Source: GCA-2683825 sp965662355 (lineage in GTDB: Bacteria > Planctomycetota > UBA1135 > GCA-002686595). Taken from it: DNA of 64,000 bases. Within the stretch, counting starts at the first letter, position 1. Every line of letters starts with the position of its first letter. The notes below the pieces were generated by a model. It was not told the origin of the DNA, searched no databases, and was given only the letters and a program-made list of their open reading frames with translations. The stretch is from positions 62,001 through 126,000 of the forward strand of contig CBFIHP010000016.1 in the NCBI GenBank assembly GCA_965662355.1, given 5' to 3'. A program made the translations under genes and the position numbers. Shown piece after piece: positions 29,805 to 39,839 of this stretch.

Positions 29805-30338
29805 ATGCAACAGAAGCACCGTAGCCGTCGTCGGATCAAGCTCATAAAACCCAGGTTCCAGTTGAGGCTAATCGGAGTCTTCGTGGGGCTGTCTGCGCTC
29901 GGTTTCATGCTTCAAGCCCTGCACGTGGGCCTGCGCTTGTCCGAGCTTTCGGTCAGTTTGCCCGAGGGGGGTACTCACCTCATGGCGGTGATGCCCGAAT
30001 TGCCCCTGGAGATCCTCATGGTCTCTTTCGGGATGCTGCTGCCATTCACCATTGCGATCGGGATCCTGGTTACCTTCCGCATCGCAGGGCCTGTGTACCG
30101 CTTCGAGAAGTATCTGCGCTCTGTCATCGCTGGTGAAGAGCTCGGGCCATGCCACATTCGAAACGGCGACGAGTTCACCGAGCTGTGCGAGCTTATCAAC
30201 GAGGCGACCGCATCGATTCGGCAGAGGCACGTACGGAAAGTGGAACCGTCCACGGATCCGGCCACGGAGGTCGAACCCGTTACTGAACACCCGGAGGACA
30301 GCGATCAGGATGGTAACGAGCTCCGCCCCGCTGGATGA
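29805..30338 (+). CDS. Two-helix membrane protein with HAMP-like linker
   Basis: The 177-residue protein begins at the ATG at 29805; a TTG 22 codons upstream is less likely. A basic segment precedes a first membrane helix (about 23-45) and a second helix (about 78-100). After that, FRIAGPVYRFEKYLRSVIAGE and NGDEFTELCELINEATASIR look like a HAMP domain. There is no kinase or methyl-accepting output domain. It ends overlapping the start of the CHASE4 histidine kinase (ATGA), so the two are made together. It may be an accessory sensor subunit for that kinase; the function is inferred from context. Confidence 0.75.
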   Translation: MQQKHRSRRRIKLIKPRFQLRLIGVFVGLSALGFMLQALHVGLRLSELSVSLPEGGTHLMAVMPELPLEILMVSFGMLLPFTIAIGILVTFRIAGPVYRFEKYLRSVIAGEELGPCHIRNGDEFTELCELINEATASIRQRHVRKVEPSTDPATEVEPVTEHPEDSDQDGNELRPAG

Positions 30339-32315
30339 GCTCTTCCGTTTCCAACCGTCAGTCTCGCTTGCCCCACATGAGGCCCTCCATGTCCCTGCGC
30401 TCCAAGATCGTTCTCATTCTTGTGGCCGTCGTCGTGCTCTATGCCGGCGTGGACAATGTGTCTTCGCGTCTCTTCGCGGGCCCTTTCTACGAGGGGTTGG
30501 AAGCGGAGCGTGCAGAAAAAGACCTCGCTCTTGTCGAGGATCAGATCGCAGACGAGCTCAACGATCTGCGTGGCAAGGCACAGCTGTATGCCGGGCTCGA
30601 TGATGTTCGCGCCTTAGTGCGAGGCGAAGACCCTGGCTTTAGCGCTGCGAACCTCGGCAGCGGTTCCATGCTGGACGCGGACCTGGATGTCGCCTTTTTC
30701 TGTGGTCGTGACGGTAAGGTCCATTGGGGCAAGATCATCGATCCGGAGACGGGTGAGTTCATTCTCCTGAAGGAGATGCCCGGGGAGGGCCTGCGCGAGA
30801 CACACCCGGTTTTGAACTTCAAGTCGGGTGAGACGTTCATCACGGGCTTGATGGCTACGAGCAGGGGACCGCTCTTGATCGGATCCGTCGCCATCGGCGG
30901 CATTGATCCGAAGCCCGATCGCCGCTTTCGCCCAGCGAGTGAGGGTGCGGTCGTCCTTGGCCGCTTCCTGAATGACCAGCGACGAAAGCGCGTCCTGGGC
31001 GATGCGGTCGCCCACCTGAAGGTCTTCGATCTCGAGCAGGCCCGGTCCCAGCTGGAGGGCCCCGAGATCATCGATGAGTTGACGGGAGGCTTCGAGCAGA
31101 GCGTCTCTCGCATCGGGAGCGACGGCAAGCTGCAGATGTACAGTGCCGTTCCGGACCTGCGTACGGGGGCGCCCCTGGTTCTCGAAGTGTCGCTCGATCG
31201 GGAGTTTCACCGGCTCTATCTGGAGAGCATGAACTACCTCCTGGTCTCGACTCTTGCGGGGGCCTGTTTGATCCTGTTCGTCTTGCTGCGGCTGCTGCGT
31301 GGCATCGTTATCAATCCCCTGATGGCGTTGACCCACAAGGCGGTCGAGATCGGACGCCGGGACGACACCACGATTCGTGTCGACATGCAGCGCGACGACG
31401 AAATTGGCCAGCTGGCAGGCGAGTTCGACCGCATGCTGGAAAAGCTGGCTCTATCCCGGGCACAGGTCGTAAAATCAGCTCGTCTCGCGGGAATGTCCGA
31501 GATCGCGACCGGGGTGCTGCACAACGTCGGCAACGTTCTGAACAGCGTCAACGTCTCGGCTAGCCTCGTGACAAGCAAGGCGGAGAAGCTCTCGGCCGAG
31601 GATCTCGAGAGGATGGTCAATGTCCTGCGTCCGTATGCGGACGACTTCGAGAGGTTCGTCGTCGAAGATCCACGGGGTAAGCACTTCCTGCCGTTCCTGT
31701 TCGAGGTCACGGAGTCTCTCGTAAGGACCAAGCGCGATCTCTTGAACGAGGTCGTTCAGCTCGGGCAGGGGATCGAACACATCGCCGAACTGGTGCGCTC
31801 CCAACAGAACTTTGCGGTGTCGAAGGGCGTCTTCGAGATGGCCTCACTGGAGGCTGAAATCGAGGGCACCGTTCGTATTCTCGAGCAGGTCCTGGGTACC
31901 TCACGGGTCGACATCCATCGAGAATTCGAGAGCCTGCCCAGCCTGCCGGTGGATCGGCACAAGCTGATGGAGATCCTCGTCAACCTGATTCAGAACGCCC
32001 GTCAGGCTCTGGATGAGGCGGATATCGAGGACAAACGGATCACTCTGCGGCTGAAGCGCGCGGGCGTGAATGCCCGGGTCGAGGTTGTGGACAACGGAAC
32101 GGGAATCGCAGAGACAAACCTGGCTCGCGTCTTCCAGCACGGATTCACGACCAAGGAAGCCGGCCACGGATTCGGCTTGCACGCATCTGCGAACGCTGCT
32201 GTCGAGATGGGCGGATCCCTGAGGGTCGAAAGCGATGGAGTCGGCCACGGTGCCACCTTCATCCTCGAGTTGCCTTTGGAGCCCTCGGAAATGGAAAACG
32301 AAAAGGAACTGGCAC

Positions 32316-32326
<11 letters not shown>
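30335..32326 (+). CDS. Membrane sensor histidine kinase with CHASE4-type domain
   Basis: The 663-residue protein has a membrane helix (about 22-40) and an extracytoplasmic domain (about 45-290) resembling CHASE4, with FFCGRDGKVHWGK and GLMATSRGPLLIGS. A second membrane helix (about 300-320) leads into a HAMP domain (about 320-375) and a dimerisation region with the phospho-acceptor His396 in GVLHNVGNVLN. A HATPase domain (about 540-655) has the N-box VNLIQNARQAL and the G-boxes VVDNGTGI and GHGFGLHASANA. It should sense an external signal and phosphorylate a partner, probably the hybrid kinase that begins 10 bases inside its 3' end. Confidence 0.92.
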
Positions 32327-34121
<1,795 letters not shown>

Positions 34122-34137
34122 AGATCCGCAAGCGGAT

Positions 34138-34674
34138 TCAGCTCGTTACTTCCGGCACTTCCATTGCTCGAGCAGACCGCCTGAGAGGCAGCAGCCACAG
34201 AAGGACACCTGCCGTCAGCGCGACATCGGCGACGTTGAAGATTCCCGTTCGCAAGGAACCGATCCCCATGTTCATGAAGTCGATGACGGCTCCGTCGACC
34301 CGTACTACGCGATCGATCAGGTTGCCGATGCCACCTCCGATGATCAGCGAGACGGCGACGAGCTCGTAGGAGTCGATGTCCTTCTGACGGAGGGTCGTGA
34401 AGGCGACGAAGACAAGAAAGAGCGAGGTCGCGGCCGTGAAGATGAGAAAGCGCGGGACCTTGCCCAACTGGCCGCCCATTCCGAGGAAGGCGCCCGTATT
34501 CTCCGCGTAAACAATGCGGAAGAAGCCATTGAGATAGTCCTTCGCCACACCGGGGACGAGACTGGCTTCGGCGTAGCGTTTCGTGAAGTAGTCGAGGATC
34601 ACGACGGTGAAGACGATGAGCAGCACCGTCAGATAGCGTTTTTTGGCCGAGTTCTCGGTGGAAGGGATCTGCAT
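34138..34674 (-). CDS. lspA: Lipoprotein signal peptidase (signal peptidase II)
   Basis: The 178-residue four-helix membrane protease removes signal peptides from prolipoproteins, matching the many lipobox proteins around it. Catalytic aspartates are visible: Asp121 in GIGNLIDRV and Asp150 in FNVADVAL. VYAENTGAFLGMG at about 55-67 is the conserved N-terminal motif. The ATG at 34674 gives normal LspA length; the longer upstream reading frame is antisense to the first M14 gene. It converges on the hybrid kinase and diverges from the M14 gene. No lgt or lnt gene is adjacent. Confidence 0.95.
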   Translation of the reverse strand: MQIPSTENSAKKRYLTVLLIVFTVVILDYFTKRYAEASLVPGVAKDYLNGFFRIVYAENTGAFLGMGGQLGKVPRFLIFTAATSLFLVFVAFTTLRQKDIDSYELVAVSLIIGGGIGNLIDRVVRVDGAVIDFMNMGIGSLRTGIFNVADVALTAGVLLWLLPLRRSARAMEVPEVTS

Positions 34675-34827
34675 GGGGGCGATCACTCTACGGGACGGAT
34701 CCCCAGGGTCATGGCTTCGACGGCCAAAAAGCGCGAGGACCGAGGAGTCTTCGAACCTGGAGCGGCTTGCGCCGCATGCGATATCTCGCTTAGCTGTGCG
34801 CTCACCCCTCCCCGCTACGAGCCACCG

Positions 34828-36648
34828 ATGCGTCTTCTTCCGCTCTTTTTCTTGTTCTTCTGCTGTGCGCAGACTCGCGCTTCCGTCCAGGACACGGGCC
34901 TTCGGCTTCGGGATCACACCGATCTTCAGGCCTCCCTCGCGAGCCTTGCTCGCACCCACAGAGGGCTGGCCTCCGTGGAGCGGATTGCCACGTCGCGTTC
35001 CAATCGCGAGATCATGGCCATTCGCCTGGCCGGGGCCGGGGCCGGGGGCGGAGAGGACCGTCCCGCGATCCTGTTGGTCGCCAACCTGGAGGGACCGCGG
35101 GTCTTTTCCAGCGCCATGGCCCTGGACCACGCCTGGAAGCTGGCGGAAGGCTACGCGGCCGATGAGAGTAGCGATGGTATTCGGGCCTTCCTGGATTCGA
35201 CCGTCGTCTACATCGTTCCGCGCGTGAACCCGGATGCCGCGGACGCGCGCTTCATGCAGCCGTTGTTCGAGCGCACCGCCAGTGGCCAAGGCGTTGACGA
35301 CGATCGCGACGGACGCCAAGGCGAGGATCCTCCCAGCGACGTCAACGGAGACGGGTTCATCACGCAGATCCGCGTGTTGGATCCCGAGGGGGAGTGGATG
35401 GGCGATCCGACGGATCCGCGCGTGCTGATCAAGGCGGATCGCGCCAAGGGAGAGCGTGGCAAGTGGAAGCTCTACACCGAGGGGCGTGACCTCGATGGTG
35501 ATGAACGTGTGGCCGAGGATGCGACAAACAACGCCCAGGTCGATCGTAACTTCCCCGCCGGATGGCAGGCCCACGACCCCGAGAGCGGGCTCTTCCCCAG
35601 CGACGAACCGGAGGTGCAGGGGCTCATGGAGTTCTTGCTCGCACACCCCGAGATCGTGATGGTGCTCACGTATGGCGGGGAAGACAACCTCGTCGAGACG
35701 CCGAAAGGCATCAAGGACGACGCGCGTTCGGTGAAACGCGTACCGCCTTCGGGCATGCGTGAGTCGGACGTGAAGTACCTGAAGGAGCTCGGCGAGCGCT
35801 ATCGCGAAACGACGACAAGCAAGGCCAAGGGGAAAGCCTCGGGCGAGGGGCGCTTCACGCGTTGGTGCTACGAACATCGGGGGCTTTGGACGCTATCGGC
35901 TGCCCTGTGGGAGATGCCCGACGAGGCGCCCTCCGAAGAAGAGGATCCCGCGCCTGAAGAGGCCGGGGAAGGCGAAGAGGAAGACCCCGAAGACTCGGCC
36001 GAGGAGTCGTCCGAAGAGAAGGAAGCGGATGGGGGAGACAAGGACAAGGACAGAGAGGGCAAGGTGAAAGGCAAGGGCAAGAAGAAGGACGAGCCCAAAC
36101 CCTCCGCCGATGCAAAGAAGCTCCTCTGGGTCGATGCGGTTGCCCCCGAGCGCTTCCACCCCTGGAAGAGCTACGAGCACCCTGAGCTGGGCACGGTCGA
36201 AATTGGTGGATTCGCGCCCTTTGCGCGTCTCGAACCACCCGACGACGATTGGGCCGACATGGCACAATCCCACCTCGACTACCTGGTGTCCCTGGGAGCG
36301 ACCCTACCCCGCGTGGGCATCGCGGAATGCACCCGTGAAGAGCTCGGCGATGGTGTCTGGCGTGTCACGACCATCCTCGAGAACGACGGACTTCTCCCCT
36401 TCCAGTCGCGCTCGATGCGACTCACGCGCACGACACGCCCGGGCAAGCTGCGTCTCGAATTGCCCGAGGGGGCGACGCTGCTCGGCGGTAGCCTGCAAAC
36501 GCTCGTTACCGAGATCGAGGGCAGCGGGGGCCGGGAGGAAGTGACCTGGCTCGTGCTTTCCCCGGACGCTCTGGCCGAACGCATTCGCGTTCACTTCGAT
36601 TCCGACCACGCCGGCCTGGCCGAGGCAACCCCGGAGGTGAAACCGTGA
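34828..36648 (+). CDS. M14-family carboxypeptidase-like protein lacking zinc ligands
   Basis: The 606-residue exported protein has a short hydrophobic leader and an M14 carboxypeptidase-like domain (about 28-330). Against its active neighbour, the zinc motif ANVHGNEV reads ANLEGPRV here, with Glu88 for His and Arg91 for Glu. The third ligand region SYHNAGG reads TYGGEDN, with His lost. It should therefore not bind zinc normally and is probably a pseudo-peptidase. DDDRDGRQGEDPP and DVNGDG form a calcium-type loop. A highly charged insertion, rich in Glu, Asp and Lys, runs about 370-430. The C-terminal region (about 450-606) is beta-rich. The start is the ATG at 34828; its stop overlaps the next gene's GTG. 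Confidence 0.85.
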   Translation: MRLLPLFFLFFCCAQTRASVQDTGLRLRDHTDLQASLASLARTHRGLASVERIATSRSNREIMAIRLAGAGAGGGEDRPAILLVANLEGPRVFSSAMALDHAWKLAEGYAADESSDGIRAFLDSTVVYIVPRVNPDAADARFMQPLFERTASGQGVDDDRDGRQGEDPPSDVNGDGFITQIRVLDPEGEWMGDPTDPRVLIKADRAKGERGKWKLYTEGRDLDGDERVAEDATNNAQVDRNFPAGWQAHDPESGLFPSDEPEVQGLMEFLLAHPEIVMVLTYGGEDNLVETPKGIKDDARSVKRVPPSGMRESDVKYLKELGERYRETTTSKAKGKASGEGRFTRWCYEHRGLWTLSAALWEMPDEAPSEEEDPAPEEAGEGEEEDPEDSAEESSEEKEADGGDKDKDREGKVKGKGKKKDEPKPSADAKKLLWVDAVAPERFHPWKSYEHPELGTVEIGGFAPFARLEPPDDDWADMAQSHLDYLVSLGATLPRVGIAECTREELGDGVWRVTTILENDGLLPFQSRSMRLTRTTRPGKLRLELPEGATLLGGSLQTLVTEIEGSGGREEVTWLVLSPDALAERIRVHFDSDHAGLAEATPEVKP

Positions 36649-38378
36649 TTCTCACCCTCGCAACTACCTTGCTTCTCTCCGTTCCCCAGCAAACCGCCGA
36701 GGGTTTCCCGGGCTTGCCTGCGGGGCGTTCGCCGCGCGTCGAGATCCCCTGGAATCGGTTGTACGACTATCCCGAGATCCACCAACACCTCGATCGTCTG
36801 GTGGCTCAATGGCCCGACATGTTCTCGTACGAGGTCATCGGCAACAGTATCGAGGGGCGCGAGATGCGTGTGTACACGCTGAACGATCCCTCGACCGGGC
36901 CGGCGAAAGACAAACCCACGATGTGGGTCGATGCGAACGTTCATGGCAACGAAGTTCAGGGCAGCGAGGGCGTGATTTATCTCGCCTGGTATCTGCTCGA
37001 GAACCATGGCGCGAACGAGCGTGTGACCGAGCTCTTGAAGCGCACGTCGTTCTATCTGATGCCGATGGTGAACCCGGATGGGCGTGCGTCGTGGTTCAAC
37101 GCAGCGCATTCGGCGAGCTCCTCACGTTCCGGCGTCAAACCCATCGATCGCGATCGTGACGGTCTTCTGGACGAGGATGGCCCCGACGACCTCGACGGGG
37201 ACGGGCACATCGTACAGATGCGCAAGCACATGCCCGGTCGCGGCACGCATCGCCTGAACCTCGAAGATCCGCGTGTCATGGAGCGCGTGCCCACGAACGA
37301 CAGGGGCATCCGTGGTGATTGGATCTACCTTGGCCAAGAGGGGATAGACAACGACGGTGACGGGAGGATCAACGAGGACAGCCTGGGCGGATACGACATG
37401 AACCGCGCCTGGCCATCCTTCTGGATGCCCGATCACATTCAGTATGGTGCCGGCCCATACCCCTTGTATTGGCCCGAAACCCGCTGCATCGCCCGCTTCC
37501 TCACGGAGCACACCAACGTGGCCGCCGTGCAGTCCTACCACAACGCCGGTGGCATGATTCTGCGTGGTCCGGGGGCCGAGGTGTATGGGAGTTATCCGCG
37601 CAGTGATCTTCGCGTGTACGACGAGCTTGGCAAGGACGGCGAGAAGATGCTGCCGTTCTATCGCTACATGATCATCTGGAAAGATCTCTACAGCGTCTTC
37701 GGAGGCTTCGTCACCTGGACGTACGAGGGACTCGGCATCATCAGTTTCACGAACGAGCTCTGGGCCAGGGTGCGCAACAGTCCGGACAAGCGTCTCAACG
37801 GCGAGTCGCGTCACTGGTTCGATGACCACCTGATGATGGGTGCCGGCTTCATCGACTGGAAGCCCTACGAGCACCCGTTCTATGGTCCGATCGAGATCGG
37901 TGGCTTCAAGAAGGACGTGGGCCGCGTGCCGCCCTCCTTCTTGATCGAAGAGATGCTGCATCGCAACGCCATGTTCTGTATCCGTCACGCGGAGACGATG
38001 CCGGAAGTCGAGATCGAAGAGCCGGAGATCACCGATCTCGGTGGTGGAGTCGTCGCCATCGATGTGAGGTTCCGAAACCACTCGCTGATCCCGACGCGTT
38101 CGGCCCTGGCGAACAACAAGAAGATGGGCGTTCCCGATCGCTTGAGTCTCGCGGGCGAGGGTCTCGAGATCCTCGCCGGTGGTATCCGCACGGACCGTTT
38201 CCGTCCCGAGCGTATCGAGCTCGCCGAACACGAGCCGGAGCGGCTCTTGCGCGAGGAGGGAATCAGTGGCCGGGGGGAGGTCCAGGTGCGCTGGATCGTG
38301 CGTGGCCAGGGCGCGGCGACCATCCGCTTCGAGGCCGAAAAAGCCCAGGATCGCGCCCGAACCGTGCGCATCCCCTAG
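36645..38378 (+). CDS. M14-family zinc carboxypeptidase
   Basis: The 577-residue exported protein begins with a GTG at 36645 that overlaps the preceding TGA (GTGA), so it is translationally coupled to the pseudo-peptidase gene. After a signal peptide, the M14 domain has His100 and Glu103 in DANVHGNEVQGSE and the third ligand His299 in VQSYHNAGGMI. GLGIISFTNELW near residue 365 carries a candidate catalytic Glu. DRDRDGLLDEDGPDDLDGDG is a calcium-type loop inserted in the domain. The C-terminal domain (about 440-577) is beta-rich. It probably removes C-terminal residues from peptides or peptidoglycan in the periplasm; the substrate is not known. Confidence 0.9.
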   Translation: MILTLATTLLLSVPQQTAEGFPGLPAGRSPRVEIPWNRLYDYPEIHQHLDRLVAQWPDMFSYEVIGNSIEGREMRVYTLNDPSTGPAKDKPTMWVDANVHGNEVQGSEGVIYLAWYLLENHGANERVTELLKRTSFYLMPMVNPDGRASWFNAAHSASSSRSGVKPIDRDRDGLLDEDGPDDLDGDGHIVQMRKHMPGRGTHRLNLEDPRVMERVPTNDRGIRGDWIYLGQEGIDNDGDGRINEDSLGGYDMNRAWPSFWMPDHIQYGAGPYPLYWPETRCIARFLTEHTNVAAVQSYHNAGGMILRGPGAEVYGSYPRSDLRVYDELGKDGEKMLPFYRYMIIWKDLYSVFGGFVTWTYEGLGIISFTNELWARVRNSPDKRLNGESRHWFDDHLMMGAGFIDWKPYEHPFYGPIEIGGFKKDVGRVPPSFLIEEMLHRNAMFCIRHAETMPEVEIEEPEITDLGGGVVAIDVRFRNHSLIPTRSALANNKKMGVPDRLSLAGEGLEILAGGIRTDRFRPERIELAEHEPERLLREEGISGRGEVQVRWIVRGQGAATIRFEAEKAQDRARTVRIP

Positions 38379-38402
38379 TCCGGGCCATGCGTGGGTCGGT
38401 GG

Positions 38403-38426
38403 GACCCTCTCCGCCCGGGGAGGGTC
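38403..38426. terminator. Hairpin after the M14 gene pair
   Basis: GACCCTCTCC (38403-38412) and GGGGAGGGTC (38417-38426) form a 10-bp stem with one G-T wobble around a 4-base loop. No U-tract follows, so it could be a weak or assisted terminator of the M14 operon just 25 bp past its stop. Confidence 0.5.
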
Positions 38427-38527
38427 ATCTCGAAGAACTGGTTTAGACCCGCCCCTGCTCTTTCCGATGAACCGTTGGGTCCTCGTTGGAGGACTATCGT
38501 AAACGGCCCATCCGATAGACGAGGACC

Positions 38528-39814
38528 ATGGCACAGCTCGACAAGTTCTTCGAGAAGATGATCCAGGTCGGCGCGTCCGACCTGCACATGACGACCGGCT
38601 TACAGCCCTTCTTTCGTCTTCATGGCGACATGGTTGGGATCGATGGAGCGGCCCCGAAGAACGCCGAAGAGATGCGCGATCTTCTCTTCGAAATTGCGCC
38701 GGAGGAGAACAAGAAGCAGTTCCACGAGGAGTGCGATACAGATTTTGCCTACGAGATCGAGGGGTTGGCGCGCTTCCGCTGCAACTTCTTCATGGAGCGC
38801 AACGGTCCCGGCGCCGTCTTCCGACAGATCCCCGCGGAAATCCTTACCGCGGAGCAGCTGGGCTTGCCCAAGGCGGTGCGCGAGTTGTGCTACCTGTCGA
38901 AAGGCCTCGTCCTGGTGACGGGTCCTACGGGATCGGGTAAGTCGACCACGCTCGCGGCGATGATCGACCACATCAACAAGACGCGCGCCGACCACATCAT
39001 CACGATCGAGGATCCGATCGAATTCGTGCACAAGAGCCAGCGCAGCCTGGTTCACCAGCGTGAAGTCGGCAAGCACACCGAGAGCTTCAAACGCGCTCTA
39101 CGCGCTGCTCTGCGTGAAGACCCCGACATCGTGCTCGTCGGCGAGATGCGTGACCTCGAGACCATCGAGATCGCCATCGAGACGGCCGAAACCGGTCACC
39201 TCGTCTTTGGAACCCTGCACACGACGACCGCCGCCACGACGGTCGACCGCATCATCGACCAGTTCCCCAGTGGCCGTCAGGCCCAGATTCGCACGATGCT
39301 CGCTTCCTCGATGAAGGGGGTCGTGGCGCAGACGCTGTGCAAGAAGAAGCCGAAGGGACGCGTCGCGGCGCTGGAGGTGTTGATAGGCACGAAGGCCGTG
39401 TCCGCCCTGATTCGAGAAGGCAAGACACACCAGTTGATTTCCGCCATGCAGACCGGCGCGCGCGTCGGGATGAAGCTCTTGAACGACAGTCTTGTCGACC
39501 TCGTGCAGGAGGGTCTGGTCGACCCCCTGGAGGCCTACATCAAGGCAGTCGACAAGGACAGCCTGATGACCAAGCTCCAGCACATTGGCGTCAGCGTGGA
39601 TCTGGATTCCATCGGAGAGGGAAGTCATGGAGATACCGGGGCCGCGGCTCAGGTGGCCGGAGCAGGGACTGCCCCGCAACCCCGGCCGGCAGCGCCGATG
39701 CCCACGACCGCCGCGCCGTCGCCGGCCCCGAAGCCCCAGCCCGAGGCGCCCGCAGCTGGAGCGCCGGGGTACCAGGATCCCTTCACCCAGTTCCGTAAGA
39801 AGCGGGGCGAGTAG
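38528..39814 (+). CDS. pilT: PilT-family retraction ATPase
   Basis: The 428-residue protein is a type IV pilus retraction ATPase. The N-domain includes GASDLHMTTGLQPFFRL. Walker A is GPTGSGKST (132-140), the Asp box contains IEDPIEFVH (about 160-168), Walker B is DIVLVGEMRD (200-209), and the His box contains HLVFGTLHTT (about 224-233). The C-terminal 60 residues are a Pro/Ala-rich extension not usual for PilT, ending QDPFTQFRKKRGE. PilB or PilC genes are not adjacent. It probably serves the same pili as the pseudopilin operon 10 kb upstream. The ATG at 38528 fits the family. Confidence 0.93.
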   Translation: MAQLDKFFEKMIQVGASDLHMTTGLQPFFRLHGDMVGIDGAAPKNAEEMRDLLFEIAPEENKKQFHEECDTDFAYEIEGLARFRCNFFMERNGPGAVFRQIPAEILTAEQLGLPKAVRELCYLSKGLVLVTGPTGSGKSTTLAAMIDHINKTRADHIITIEDPIEFVHKSQRSLVHQREVGKHTESFKRALRAALREDPDIVLVGEMRDLETIEIAIETAETGHLVFGTLHTTTAATTVDRIIDQFPSGRQAQIRTMLASSMKGVVAQTLCKKKPKGRVAALEVLIGTKAVSALIREGKTHQLISAMQTGARVGMKLLNDSLVDLVQEGLVDPLEAYIKAVDKDSLMTKLQHIGVSVDLDSIGEGSHGDTGAAAQVAGAGTAPQPRPAAPMPTTAAPSPAPKPQPEAPAAGAPGYQDPFTQFRKKRGE

Positions 39815-39839
39815 CGCCGGTTCGGAGAGTGGCGAGTCG

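Noticed and set aside
34675..35877. Upstream extension of the lspA frame
   Set aside because: It is antisense to the first M14 gene; LspA normally begins near the ATG at 34674.
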